Shown here: in pieces, positions 8,118-16,072 of the stretch
How positions within the stretch are numbered: the first letter of the stretch is position 1
Layout: the number at the start of each line of letters is the position of its first letter
Source of the DNA: RUG13409 sp045616985
Lineage (GTDB): Bacteria; Bacillota; Clostridia; Peptostreptococcales; Anaerovoracaceae
Direction: 5' to 3'
Assembly (NCBI GenBank): GCA_045616985.1
Contig: JAZLHU010000029.1
Span: 1 to 28,511, forward strand
Length of the DNA stretch: 28,511 nucleotides
Notes under the pieces: generated by a model
Database searches by the model: none
Seen by the model: only the letters and a program-made list of their open reading frames with translations
Told to the model about the DNA's origin: nothing
Made by a program: the position numbers and the translations under genes

Positions 8118-9502
8118 TGTTTTGCATCCTTTTCCATAATGATTTCGCCAACACGGTAAATATCGCCGGCGCCCATTGTGATAACAAGATCTCCTTCAAC
8201 TGCATTGTTGTAAACAAAGTCTGCAATTGCATTGAAGTTGTCAAAATAGCAAACATCTTTTTTCGGATGTTTTTCTTTTATCGTTTCGAGAAGCTTTCTT
8301 GATGAAAGCTTGTAAATGTTCTTTTCTCTTGCTGCATATATTTCCGCCAGAACAACATGGTCTGCATTTACAAATGCATCGGCAAACTCGTCCATAAGAG
8401 CAATGGTTCTTGTATACGTATGAGGCTGAAACAAACACCATACGCTCTTGTGCTTAAGGTTTTGTGCCGCGGCAAGCGTTGCCTTGATTTCCGTAGGATG
8501 GTGAGCATAATCGTCGATAAGAGTAAAACCTCTGCTGCTCTTTCCCATAAAATCGAATCTCCTTTGAGTTCCCTTAAAGTGCTTCAGAGTGTCGCAGATT
8601 ACGGAAAGCTCAACGCCGAGCTTTAAGCAGGCTGCAATGGCTGCAAGTGAGTTTGCAACATTGTGTTCTCCCGGAACTGCAAGCTGAATCTGCCCCAAAG
8701 CCTGTCCGTTTGAGTAAAGATCATAAGACGGCTGTCCCATTTCATTAAACGAAATATTCTTGGCATAGAAATCGGATGTCTCGTTATAGCCAAAGCTTAC
8801 GATCCGGCAAGGCATATTTTCCGTTGCGCTCTTAACAAACGGGTTTCCGTCGAAAGCAACAATAAATCCGTCCGCAGAAACATGACTTGCAAACTCCCTG
8901 AATGACTGCTCAATATGATTGATATCCTTGAAATAATCAAGGTGATCCGAATCAATGTTAAGAATGATTTCAACCCATGGTTTTAAGCTGAGAAAGCTGT
9001 CCATATATTCGCAGGCTTCAGTTACAAAGTACTTTGAATTTCCGACCGAAACATTGCTGCCGAATTCATTCAGAATTCCGCCGACAAGAATTGTCGGATC
9101 AAGCTTGGCATGTTCAAGGATAAGAGAAACCATCGATGTGGTTGTTGTTTTTCCGTGAGTTCCCGATACGGCAATGGAAACGGGATAGCTTTCCATAATT
9201 GCACCAAGGGCTTCTGCTCTTGTAAGAACGGGAATCCCTCTTTCTCTTGCCCTTACAAGCTCAGGATTCTCCTGACTGACCGCCGTGGAATAAATAAGTA
9301 TATCGGCATTATCCGCATTTTCCGCCGCATGGCCGATAAATACCTTGATCCCATTTGCTTCGAGCATTTGGGTAACTTCGGATTCCTTCATATCAGAACC
9401 GGAAACATTAAGTCCCTGAGACTTTGCGATCTCCGCAAGTGCGCTTACACCTATTCCGCCGATTCCCACAAAATGAATATTTTTATACTGCTTTAAATCC
9501 AT
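8114..9502 (-). CDS. murC: UDP-N-acetylmuramate--L-alanine ligase
   Basis: MurC adds the first amino acid, L-Ala, to UDP-MurNAc in peptidoglycan precursor synthesis. The 462-residue length is standard. Visible motifs are the UDP-binding GIGGIGVSALAEIA near the N-terminus, the ATP-binding P-loop SGTHGKTTTTSM (about 112-124), the Mur ligase motif DSDHLDYF, and the C-terminal DDYAHHPTEI. The start codon is 2 nt after the gltX stop, with GAGG at 9513-9516 inside the end of gltX. Its end overlaps purR by 4 nt. Confidence 0.97.
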   Translation of the reverse strand: MDLKQYKNIHFVGIGGIGVSALAEIAKSQGLNVSGSDMKESEVTQMLEANGIKVFIGHAAENADNADILIYSTAVSQENPELVRARERGIPVLTRAEALGAIMESYPVSIAVSGTHGKTTTTSMVSLILEHAKLDPTILVGGILNEFGSNVSVGNSKYFVTEACEYMDSFLSLKPWVEIILNIDSDHLDYFKDINHIEQSFREFASHVSADGFIVAFDGNPFVKSATENMPCRIVSFGYNETSDFYAKNISFNEMGQPSYDLYSNGQALGQIQLAVPGEHNVANSLAAIAACLKLGVELSVICDTLKHFKGTQRRFDFMGKSSRGFTLIDDYAHHPTEIKATLAAAQNLKHKSVWCLFQPHTYTRTIALMDEFADAFVNADHVVLAEIYAAREKNIYKLSSRKLLETIKEKHPKKDVCYFDNFNAIADFVYNNAVEGDLVITMGAGDIYRVGEIIMEKDAKQ

Positions 9503-9504
9503 AA

Positions 9505-11196
9505 CTATGCCTCGATTGCCTTTTCGATTCTTGATTTAACAAGCTGCAGCCCCATAATCTGCTGAATGGTCCAAAGATCCGGAGAGTTTGCTCTTCCGGT
9601 AATTGCAATTCTGATTACACCTGAAACATGACCGACATGACCCTTAAACTGATCGGGATCCTTTTTGTAATCCTTTGGTCTTTCTGCATAACCAAGAGCT
9701 GCTCCGATTTCCTTTACCTTTGCAAACCAGGCGGAATTGTCATCCGCAGGATCGTAGCTTTCAATATATTTTTCAAGGATTGCCTTTCTGTCTTCTCCGG
9801 AGACCTCCGCAGGCCATTCGGATTCGTAAACAAAATATTCATCAAAGAAGTATTTAACAAATTCAAATATCTGCTTTGCAAACACAAGGTCTTTCCTCGG
9901 TTTGTCTCCGCCTCTGTCGATATCAAATATCTTAAGAAGCATTTCTTTGTTGTCCTTTAAGAGCTTGGCCTTTTCCGCGTCGTACTCTTCTGCCCAGCCG
10001 AACATAAAGTCATAAATTTCTTCTGCCGATTTCCTTGCAAGAACATCTTTGGAAACATCGTTGAGCTTGTTAAGATCAAAAAGTGTTCCGGAATCGGACA
10101 TCTTGTCTGCGCTGAATTTAAATTCGTTATAGTCAGCGTACGGGTTTGCAATTCTCCATTCCTCATAATCGGAATTGAGAATTGTCATAAGATATTCTCT
10201 TACCGCCTCAGGAAAATATCCAAGCTCCTTGTAGTAAGAAAGTCCGAGCTCCGGATCCTTTCTCTTGGAAAGCTTTCTCTTCTGCCCTGTCGTTTCGTCA
10301 ATCTTCATAAGAACGGTGTTGTGGCAGAAGATAGGATATTCCCATCCCATTGCATCAAAAAGCTGAACGTGTATCGGCAGTGATGCCATCCACTCCTCGC
10401 CTCTTACAACATAGGTCGTGTGCATAAGATGGTCGTCAACAACGTGTGCAAAGTGATATGTAGGAAGATCGTTTTTCTTAAGTATTACAACATCCTGAAC
10501 ATTTTCCGGCATGGAAATTTCCCCGCGTATTGCATCCCTTACCTTAAAATATCTGGACGGATCGCCGTTAGATCTAAAACGCATAACCGGCTTTTCGCCT
10601 GCATCAAGATGAGCCTTTACTTCTTCGTAGGTAAGATCTCTGTGCTTTGCATATTCTCCCCAAACGCCGGGGTTAATCTTATTTGCTTCCTGATATTTTC
10701 TGAGCTCTTCAATTTCCTCTTCTGTCATGAAGCAGGGATATGCCTTGCCCTGTTCAACAAGAAACTTTACACAAGCTTTATAAATATCGGATCTTGCAGA
10801 CTGCCAGTAGGGGCCATACGATCCGCGCTCTGCTGCTTCGGGATCTGAAGCTGACGCTCTGCTGCCATCGGTTGTGAGCTTGCAGGCACCCTCATCAAAA
10901 TTGATTCCGAAATAACTTAATGTATCAAGAAGCACGGGAATTGCTCCTTCAACCTCTCTCTTTTCGTCTGTATCTTCAACACGAAGAAAACATACCCCTC
11001 CGCTCTGATGAGCCAGCCTTTCATCCGCCAGTGCGCCATAAAGATTTCCGAGATGAATAAAACCTGTAGGAGACGGTGCAAGCCTTGTTGTGATAGCACC
11101 CTCGCAAAGCTTTCTCGGCGGATACATTGCCTCGTATTCTGCGGGAGTTTTCGTAATGTCGGGAAATAAAAGATCTGCTAATTTTTTATAATCCAT
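9505..11196 (-). CDS. gltX: Glutamyl-tRNA synthetase (long, 563-residue form)
   Basis: This class I aminoacyl-tRNA synthetase charges tRNA with glutamate. The HIGH-type motif lies in RLAPSPTGFIHLGNLYG (about 38-54), the KMSKS-type motif is KLSKRKD (about 309-315), and HVVDDHLM is also typical. At 563 residues it is longer than the roughly 480-500 residues of common bacterial GluRS. An N-terminal extension of about 35 residues before the catalytic core and an expanded C-terminal part account for this. The leader contains a GGGCT/AGCCC hairpin just before the SD-like GGGAAAGG. It is first in the operon with murC, purR, prs, pth and mfd, and it diverges from a tRNA-Glu gene, its likely substrate. 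Whether it also charges tRNA-Gln cannot be told from the sequence. Confidence 0.93.
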   Translation of the reverse strand: MDYKKLADLLFPDITKTPAEYEAMYPPRKLCEGAITTRLAPSPTGFIHLGNLYGALADERLAHQSGGVCFLRVEDTDEKREVEGAIPVLLDTLSYFGINFDEGACKLTTDGSRASASDPEAAERGSYGPYWQSARSDIYKACVKFLVEQGKAYPCFMTEEEIEELRKYQEANKINPGVWGEYAKHRDLTYEEVKAHLDAGEKPVMRFRSNGDPSRYFKVRDAIRGEISMPENVQDVVILKKNDLPTYHFAHVVDDHLMHTTYVVRGEEWMASLPIHVQLFDAMGWEYPIFCHNTVLMKIDETTGQKRKLSKRKDPELGLSYYKELGYFPEAVREYLMTILNSDYEEWRIANPYADYNEFKFSADKMSDSGTLFDLNKLNDVSKDVLARKSAEEIYDFMFGWAEEYDAEKAKLLKDNKEMLLKIFDIDRGGDKPRKDLVFAKQIFEFVKYFFDEYFVYESEWPAEVSGEDRKAILEKYIESYDPADDNSAWFAKVKEIGAALGYAERPKDYKKDPDQFKGHVGHVSGVIRIAITGRANSPDLWTIQQIMGLQLVKSRIEKAIEA

Positions 11197-11242
11197 TTGA
11201 TTGCCTTTCCCGGGCTTAAAAGTTCAGCCCATACTGAATAAT

Positions 11243-11251
11243 ATTATATCA
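11243..11251 (-). promoter_or_regulatory. Extended -10 promoter for the gltX operon
   Basis: The minus strand reads TGATATAAT (11251-11243), a perfect extended -10 element. No clear -35 is seen. The expected start near 11236 leaves a leader of about 40 nt that includes the GGGCT/AGCCC hairpin (11211-11230). Confidence 0.6.
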
Positions 11252-11320
11252 AAAATACGGCAAAATGGCTCGCATAATATTACGTGTATAAGAAAATGGC
11301 ATTAAATGTACAAATAATGT

Positions 11321-11348
11321 TAGACAAACCCGTTTTTTGTGATATAAT
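11321..11348 (+). promoter_or_regulatory. Promoter of the tRNA-Glu gene
   Basis: TAGACA (11321-11326, five of six consensus bases) and TATAAT (11343-11348) are separated by 16 bp. A TG one base before the -10 makes it an extended element. The start site would fall near 11355, about 9 nt before the tRNA, which is usual for a stable-RNA gene. Confidence 0.7.
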
Positions 11349-11363
11349 CGTTAGGTCACATAC

Positions 11364-11438
11364 GGTGCCTTGGTCAAGTGGTCAAGACGTTAGCCTCTCA
11401 CGCTGAAATCAGGGGTTCGACTCCCCTAGGCACTACCA
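11364..11438 (+). tRNA. tRNA-Glu (anticodon CTC)
   Basis: A full cloverleaf can be drawn. The acceptor stem is GGTGCCT with AGGCACT, the anticodon stem TTAGC with GCTGA encloses loop CTCTCAC (anticodon CTC, reading GAG), and the T-arm AGGGG/CCCCT holds TTCGACT. The discriminator is A and the terminal CCA is encoded. It has its own promoter and a terminator just downstream, and it lies back to back with gltX. Confidence 0.95.
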
Positions 11439-11446
11439 ATTTAAAA

Positions 11447-11478
11447 ACGGCCGGGTTTATGCCCGGTCGTTTGAGTTT
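11447..11478 (+). terminator. Terminator after tRNA-Glu
   Basis: ACGGCCGGG (11447-11455) pairs with CCCGGTCGT (11462-11470, one G-T pair) around a 6-nt loop and is followed by TTGAGTTTATTTAT. It separates the tRNA from the MATE gene, although the interrupted T-run may allow read-through. Confidence 0.7.
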
Positions 11479-11512
11479 ATTTATACTGCAATACGTTAAA
11501 GAGATAAAATAT

Positions 11513-12871
11513 ATGGCACTTAAGAAAAACAGCTACGATCTTACAAGCGGAAGCGTTCTCAAAACCCTGGTAAGGTTCTTTCTTCCGGTTGCAGCAGGAA
11601 CCGTAGTTCAACAATTATATAATACTGCTGATGCCTTTATTGTAGGAAGATACGTGGGTACGCAGGCACTGGCAGCCGTTGGCGGAAGCCCTGCGCAAAT
11701 AAATAACCTCATTATCGGTGCTGTTGTTGCACTTACAGGCGGAGCATCTGTTGTTGTTGCTCATTTTTACGGAGCAAAAGATAATTCCGGTGTCAGGAAA
11801 TCATCAAATTCCGGCATTGCAGGGTGTACTGCAATAGGTCTGCTTGTGACCTTCCTCGGATTTTTTGCCGCTCCGGCCATGCTTTCTTTCATGAAAACTC
11901 CTGCCGATACTTTTGACCAGGCATGCATTTATTTAAAAATAATATTCCTCGGAACCACCTTTACCACCCTTTACAATATGGGCTCAGGTATACTGAGAGC
12001 CGCAGGCGATTCCCAAAGACCGTTCATATATCTGTTGATTTGCGCAATGGCAAACATCGTGCTTGACTATGTATTTGTTGCCATATTCAACTGGGGCGTA
12101 ACGGGAGCCGCGATAGCAACAATTATGTCGCAATTCTTCTCATGCGTTTTAGTTCTTGTCAGAATGGCAACAACAGACGAGCCGTACAGAATAGTTCTTT
12201 CTCATATCCGATTGGATCTGTTCACATTTAAACGGATGCTTTATCTGGGAATCCCGTCTGCTCTTCAGCAGATAATGTACGGCGTTTCCAATTCGGCAAT
12301 TCAGGTTGCCGTAAACACCCTCGGAACATCCATGGTTGCAGCCTGGTCACTTTGCGGAAAAATCGACGGCTTTTACTGGGCCCTGGTTTCAGCAATGGGT
12401 ACTGCCGTTATGGGGTTTGTCGGTCAGAACTACGGAGCAGGTAAAATTGACAGAATCAAGAAATGCTTTAAAGTAAGTGCCGTCATCACCATAGCGGGCA
12501 CGCTCATATGTTCAATCGCGATCCTGCTTTTAGGGCCGAAGATCCTGCCGTTCTTTGACGATGATGCAGAAGTTGTAGAACTGGCAGTTTTCATCATGTT
12601 CCAGTTTGTTCCGTTCTATTTCCTTTGGCCATGCGTGGAAATTCCATCGGGAATTTTAAGAGGCGCAGGCGATGCTGTGGTACCGGTCGTAATCCTCGGA
12701 ATTACGGTTTGCGCATACAGAGTTGTGTGGATCTACACTGCATTTGCCTGGTATCATACCATCGAAACACTTTGTCTTTGTTATCCGATCTCATGGGCTC
12801 TGGCATCGATTCCTCTCCTCATCCGCTACTTCAAAGGAAAATGGGATCGCATCGGCCGGATACCGGAATAA
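11513..12871 (+). CDS. MATE-family multidrug/cation antiporter
   Basis: This 452-residue polytopic membrane protein of usual MATE length exports cationic or other toxic compounds using a Na+ or H+ gradient. The family pattern is clear: an N-terminal helix with FFLPVAAGTVVQQLYNTADAF, a GAxxSVVVAHFYGA segment, ILRAAGDSQRPF closing the first bundle, and the mirror motif GILRGAGDA in the second. The substrate cannot be told. The same frame is open upstream into the tRNA gene. The ATG at 11513 is chosen because family homology begins there and an AAAGAG lies about 10 nt upstream. The gene starts 34 nt after the tRNA terminator. Confidence 0.92.
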   Translation: MALKKNSYDLTSGSVLKTLVRFFLPVAAGTVVQQLYNTADAFIVGRYVGTQALAAVGGSPAQINNLIIGAVVALTGGASVVVAHFYGAKDNSGVRKSSNSGIAGCTAIGLLVTFLGFFAAPAMLSFMKTPADTFDQACIYLKIIFLGTTFTTLYNMGSGILRAAGDSQRPFIYLLICAMANIVLDYVFVAIFNWGVTGAAIATIMSQFFSCVLVLVRMATTDEPYRIVLSHIRLDLFTFKRMLYLGIPSALQQIMYGVSNSAIQVAVNTLGTSMVAAWSLCGKIDGFYWALVSAMGTAVMGFVGQNYGAGKIDRIKKCFKVSAVITIAGTLICSIAILLLGPKILPFFDDDAEVVELAVFIMFQFVPFYFLWPCVEIPSGILRGAGDAVVPVVILGITVCAYRVVWIYTAFAWYHTIETLCLCYPISWALASIPLLIRYFKGKWDRIGRIPE

Positions 12872-12917
12872 TATAATCGCATTAGTCATTTTATTTGATT
12901 TGAAGGAGGATACTACG

Positions 12918-13520
12918 ATGGATTTTACTAAGCTTAAAGAAACACTCGAAAAGAACGGGTTTGTTGTTAAGATTTTTGAAACGGCAAATGATGCCTCGGA
13001 TTATCTTGATAATGAAATCGACAATACGACCGTAGGTCAGGGCGGATCTTTAACGGTAAGCCGCATGGGCATTATGGACCGCCTTGCAAAGCACAATCAG
13101 GTTTGGTCGCATTGGAATGTTCCGGAAGGAATGAGCAAGGACGAAGTATTGCTTAAGGCTATGGTAACGGATGCATATCTTTGCTCCGTAAACGGTCTTG
13201 CTGAAACCGGAGAAATCATCAATATTGACGGAACGGGAAACAGAGTTGCCGCCTGCATGTTCGGGCACAAAAGACTTTATTATGTTGTGGGCAGGAATAA
13301 GATCGCTCCTACATATGAAGAGGCACTTTGGAGAGCAAGAAACATTGCGGCACCGCTGAATGCAAAGCGTCTTGAAAGAAAGACTCCCTGCGCGCTTGAC
13401 GGAAAATGTCACGACTGCAGCAGTCCTGAAAGAATATGCCGCGGTCTTACGGTAAACTGGAAAGCAATGAACGGACTTCACACAGAGGTACTGCTTGTCA
13501 ATGAGGATTTAGGTCTGTAA
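12918..13520 (+). CDS. LUD-domain protein (LutC-like, DUF162)
   Basis: This 200-residue protein fits a stand-alone LUD domain, the family that includes the lactate-utilisation proteins LutB and LutC. GQGGSLTVSRMGI near residue 40 and the GLAETGEIINIDGTGNRVAA segment are typical. A cysteine-rich tail with GKCHDCSSPERICR (about 157-175; Cys at four nearby positions) could bind a metal. The short Clostridial versions usually lack LutA and LutB partners, as here, so a role in lactate oxidation is not supported. The start at 12918 follows AAGGAGGA at 12903-12910. The open frame runs further upstream into the MATE gene but has no SD there. Confidence 0.88.
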   Translation: MDFTKLKETLEKNGFVVKIFETANDASDYLDNEIDNTTVGQGGSLTVSRMGIMDRLAKHNQVWSHWNVPEGMSKDEVLLKAMVTDAYLCSVNGLAETGEIINIDGTGNRVAACMFGHKRLYYVVGRNKIAPTYEEALWRARNIAAPLNAKRLERKTPCALDGKCHDCSSPERICRGLTVNWKAMNGLHTEVLLVNEDLGL

Positions 13521-13530
13521 GAAATTATAC

Positions 13531-13566
13531 GAAAAGCCCCATACATTGATCGTACGGGGCTTTTCT
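13531..13566. terminator. Bidirectional terminator
   Basis: GAAAAGCCCC (13531-13540) pairs with GGGGCTTTTC (13556-13565). On the plus strand it ends the LUD gene. On the minus strand, with tail TTTTCGTATAATTT, it can end the SPFH-associated gene whose stop is at 13567. Confidence 0.85.
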
Positions 13567-14106
13567 TTACTCAACTTCGCCTTCGTCTATGCTGTCATCG
13601 TGGGTCAGCTCGTGCAGCCTTTTTACAGCTCTTGCATCGCAGGTCCGGTCGTGACTTGCACCAAGGTCTACCGGGCTTCCCCGTCTCAGGACGGATCTTT
13701 CTTCGGCAAGCTGCTTTGCAAGCCAGTCGTGCTTTCTGTCTTCCATTGCCAGAGCAAGCTCGGAGCTTTTTACTTTGCCGGAAGACTTAATCTTCTCAGA
13801 GCGGGTCTTTATCTTCCCTGAAGAATCGATCTCGTATTGCCGTGCACTTGCCTTTTGAAGAGCCACTCTTTTTTCGTCGAGCTCTTCATTTTCGTGATCC
13901 TCGGAAAACATCTTATCAAGCTTTTGCACTTGATCCTGAAGTCCTCTTACCTTAGCTCTTGTAAAACCCGACACGCTGTCAGCCTTTGTTTCAGGATGAC
14001 CGTCAGATTGAGTTCTGCGCTTAAACTGCGGTGGGCTGTTTGCCTTGATGCCTGCAGTAATTGCAACAAAGAAGAAGACTATTAAAACAGATATAAACTG
14101 TCCCAT
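13567..14106 (-). CDS. Membrane-anchored protein paired with SPFH protein, function unknown
   Basis: This 179-residue protein has one N-terminal hydrophobic segment (about 4-19, FISVLIVFFFVAITAG) and then a long charged, probably helical or coiled-coil region (about 45-135). Its C-terminal part contains SHDRTCDARAVKRLHELTHD (about 153-172), whose Cys and His residues could bind a metal, and it ends with an acidic tail. I do not recognise the family. Its start is 4 nt after the stop of the SPFH gene, so the two are almost certainly co-translated. Bacterial SPFH proteins are often paired with a small membrane partner such as NfeD. This protein has the position but not the visible sequence of NfeD, which has several membrane helices and an OB fold. 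Confidence 0.75.
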   Translation of the reverse strand: MGQFISVLIVFFFVAITAGIKANSPPQFKRRTQSDGHPETKADSVSGFTRAKVRGLQDQVQKLDKMFSEDHENEELDEKRVALQKASARQYEIDSSGKIKTRSEKIKSSGKVKSSELALAMEDRKHDWLAKQLAEERSVLRRGSPVDLGASHDRTCDARAVKRLHELTHDDSIDEGEVE

Positions 14107-14110
14107 AGTA

Positions 14111-15001
14111 TCAATCCTTTAAGCTTTCTTTAACGCTTGCAACAGTTCCTGCAAGATTTGCTATATCGGATGGGATAATCAGCTTTGTAGCCTGGCCGTC
14201 TGCCATCTTTTCGGCTGTTTCAAAGGACTTAAGCTGAATATATGCTGCGCCCGGCTGTGCCTCGTTGATAAGGCGGATAGCCTCTGCCTTTGCTCTTTCA
14301 ACTGCAAGGAGAGCTTCTGCCTCACCTTCAGCCTCCTTGATCTTCTGAGCCTTTGCGGCATCTGCTCTTAAGATAGCGGCTTCCTTTTCACCTTCAGCCA
14401 GTGTAATTGAGGACTGCTTCTTACCTTCCGCAGTAAGGATGGCCTCTCTTTTTTCACGTTCAGCCTTCATCTGCTTTTCCATGGCTTCCTTGATGCTTCT
14501 TGGAGGCTCAATGTTCTTAACCTCAACTCTTGAAACCTTGATACCCCATTTGTCGGTTGCTTCGTCAAGTATGCTTGTGATTTTTCCGTTGATTTCGTCT
14601 CTTGAGGTAAGCGTTTCGTCAAGTGTCATGGAACCGATGATATTACGAAGCGTTGTTGCAGAAAGATTTTCTATAGCTGCAATCGGTCTTTCAACACCGT
14701 AAGCAAAAAGCTTCGGGTCGAAAATATAGAAGAACACAACGGAGTCAACCATCATGGTTACGTTATCCTTTGTAATTACCGGCTGCGGTTCAAAGTCTGC
14801 AACCTGCTCCTTTAAGGAAACCTTCTTTACAATTTTGTAAAGGAAAGGAATCTTGATATGAAGACCTGCATTCCATGTTTCCTTGTATTTACCGAGGAAC
14901 TCTATGATCCACGCATTGGCCTGCGGCACAACGCGGATGCACCTTACAAGCAATATTACGACTACAATCACAACAGCAGTAATAATAATTTTCCCTAACA
15001 T
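14111..15001 (-). CDS. SPFH/band-7 (stomatin or paraslipin type) membrane protein
   Basis: This 296-residue protein has one N-terminal membrane segment (about 4-21), then the SPFH domain (about 25-190, with VVPQANAWIIEFLGKY and the SRVEVKNIEPP segment). A long Ala/Glu/Lys coiled coil follows (about 185-255), with EGEKEAAILRADAAKAQK and EGEAEALLAVERAKAEA. Proteins of this type form large rings in membrane microdomains and are linked to membrane stress and protease control. The SD AAGGAG lies about 8 nt upstream of the ATG. It is co-translated with the membrane-anchored gene behind it and preceded by a small hydrophobic protein gene. Confidence 0.93.
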   Translation of the reverse strand: MLGKIIITAVVIVVVILLVRCIRVVPQANAWIIEFLGKYKETWNAGLHIKIPFLYKIVKKVSLKEQVADFEPQPVITKDNVTMMVDSVVFFYIFDPKLFAYGVERPIAAIENLSATTLRNIIGSMTLDETLTSRDEINGKITSILDEATDKWGIKVSRVEVKNIEPPRSIKEAMEKQMKAEREKREAILTAEGKKQSSITLAEGEKEAAILRADAAKAQKIKEAEGEAEALLAVERAKAEAIRLINEAQPGAAYIQLKSFETAEKMADGQATKLIIPSDIANLAGTVASVKESLKD

Positions 15002-15034
15002 TGTTTTTCTCCTTTTTATACATTCATTGAAATT

Positions 15035-15072
15035 CGGGGTTTGATATTCAATAACCCCTATTGATAATTATA
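15035..15072 (-). promoter_or_regulatory. Candidate promoter and leader hairpin of the SPFH gene
   Basis: TATAAT on the minus strand (15072-15067) would start RNA near 15060. The leader then has GGGGTT/AACCCC arms (within 15035-15059), with an overlapping TCAATA/TATTGA pairing that excludes it. The -35 is poor (TTACAA, 17 bp upstream), so an internal promoter is possible but not sure. Confidence 0.4.
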
Positions 15073-15105
15073 CATTGTCCGGCTTCAGTTTGTAATGGCT
15101 TTATG

Positions 15106-15123
15106 AATAAAGCCTGATACCCC
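15106..15123 (-). terminator. Hairpin after the small membrane protein gene
   Basis: GGCTTTAT and ATAAAGCC form an uninterrupted inverted repeat just after the stop at 15124. There is no U-tract on the minus strand, so it is a weak terminator at best and may be an mRNA-processing or stabilising hairpin. Confidence 0.35.
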
Positions 15124-15348
15124 TTAGGCTCTTATTCTTGCCGGACCTATCAGAGAAATAAGTCCCACAATTGCCAGAATCGGCATTGCAGCAGCCATCA
15201 ACCCACTAAGTGCCAATACAACGAGCAAGCCGGGAAGGAATACAAGGGTAAGAACAACCTTGATAATTCCCCAGGCTGCCTTTGCCGCAAAGACAAAAAG
15301 TCTTGCAAATACAGCAATCATCATGATTGAAAAAATCATTGTCAGCAT
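15124..15348 (-). CDS. Small hydrophobic membrane protein
   Basis: This 74-residue, very hydrophobic protein has two or three membrane segments (about 1-25, 27-46 and 48-67) and a short basic end. The start at 15348 is preferred to an ATG 30 nt upstream because AAGGAGGG (15361-15354) lies at optimal distance before it and inside the longer version. No family is recognised. It precedes the SPFH gene on the same strand with a gap of about 120 nt, and it diverges from the XRE regulator. A role in the same membrane system is a guess from position only. Confidence 0.65.
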   Translation of the reverse strand: MLTMIFSIMMIAVFARLFVFAAKAAWGIIKVVLTLVFLPGLLVVLALSGLMAAAMPILAIVGLISLIGPARIRA

Positions 15349-15393
15349 CGTTTTTCCCTCCTTAAAAATAATTTGCATTTTCAGAATTTATAA

Positions 15394-15411
15394 TATCAAA
15401 CCCCTTTGATA
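15394..15411. repeat. Inverted repeat TATCAAA/TTTGATA
   Basis: TATCAAA (15394-15400) and TTTGATA (15405-15411) form a perfect 7-bp dyad around CCCC in the divergent promoter region between the small membrane protein and the XRE regulator. It could be an operator for either gene. Confidence 0.45.
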
Positions 15412-15416
15412 TGGCT

Positions 15417-15458
15417 GAAACAAGTTTTTCTTGTTTCAACGTGGCTATATTGTATAAT
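15417..15458 (+). promoter_or_regulatory. XRE-gene promoter with palindrome over the -35
   Basis: TTGTTT (15431-15436) and TATAAT (15453-15458) are 16 bp apart. A perfect 8-bp palindrome, GAAACAAG (15417-15424) and CTTGTTTC (15430-15437), covers the -35. That is the expected geometry of a repressor operator. The nearest regulator is the XRE-type gene itself, so autorepression is likely. RNA would start near 15465, giving a leader of about 135 nt. Confidence 0.6.
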
Positions 15459-15503
15459 GGAAATGTGCTTCTTTACACCGAAACCGGACAGGAATAAGGG
15501 TGT

Positions 15504-15582
15504 CTATTTTGTTTTTTCGGCAAAATAGAAATGACGGGTGATTAACAAAAAGGGCTTGATATAAATTCAGAAGGCCGAAAAA
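15504..15582 (+). promoter_or_regulatory. Leader with two mutually exclusive pairings
   Basis: In the long XRE leader, CTATTTTG (15504-15511) pairs with CAAAATAG (15521-15528). Its loop and descending arm, TTTTTCGGC (15513-15521), can instead pair with GCCGAAAAA (15574-15582), just before the ribosome binding site. Two alternative structures are therefore possible. I cannot match this to a known riboswitch. Confidence 0.35.
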
Positions 15583-15599
15583 GCAAAGGGGAAAATAAA

Positions 15600-16067
15600 A
15601 TGGGAAGGAAATCAATTAAGGAAAATAAAAATATTTATCAGCAAAAGAGAGAAAGCCTGGGGCTTACCAGAGAACAGGCTGCAGAGCTTCTGGAGTATAT
15701 TTCGGATGATCGTATTGAAAAGATTGAAAGCGGTAAATCACTCCCAAGGCCGGAAGAGGTGCTTACAATGGCCAAAGCCTACAAGGATCCTTCTCTTTGT
15801 AATTACTATTGTTCTCGTGAATGTGAAATAGGCAAGAAGTATATTACAGAAATAAGAGAAAAGGATCTGGCACAAATCACAGTAGAAATGCTGGCAGAGA
15901 TCAATTCTTTGAATAATGAAAAAGAACGGTTTATTGAAATTGCAGCAGACGGTATGATCGACGAAAGCGAAAAAGAAGATTTCCGCAAAATCTATGACAG
16001 ACTCTCCGAAATGTCAGATTCCATAGATTCGCTGAAGCTGTGGATCGAAAAGACCTTACAAGAATAA
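15600..16067 (+). CDS. XRE-type (HTH) transcriptional regulator
   Basis: This 155-residue protein has an N-terminal helix-turn-helix (about residues 11-60: YQQKRESLGLTREQAAELLEY, then IEKIESGKSLPRPEEVLTMA). Next comes a Cys-containing stretch, CNYYCSRECEIG (about 68-79), and a C-terminal helical or coiled-coil part (about 95-155) that may dimerise. The three close cysteines might bind a metal or cluster, but this is not shown. AGGGGAAAA precedes the ATG. It diverges from the membrane/SPFH genes and has a palindrome over its own -35. Its 3' end lies 8 nt from the end of the convergent lipoprotein gene. Confidence 0.85.
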   Translation: MGRKSIKENKNIYQQKRESLGLTREQAAELLEYISDDRIEKIESGKSLPRPEEVLTMAKAYKDPSLCNYYCSRECEIGKKYITEIREKDLAQITVEMLAEINSLNNEKERFIEIAADGMIDESEKEDFRKIYDRLSEMSDSIDSLKLWIEKTLQE

Positions 16068-16072
16068 TATTG

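Noticed and set aside
11378..11512. Upstream extension of the MATE gene into the tRNA
   Set aside because: The open frame starts inside tRNA-Glu and crosses its terminator. Family similarity begins at 11513.
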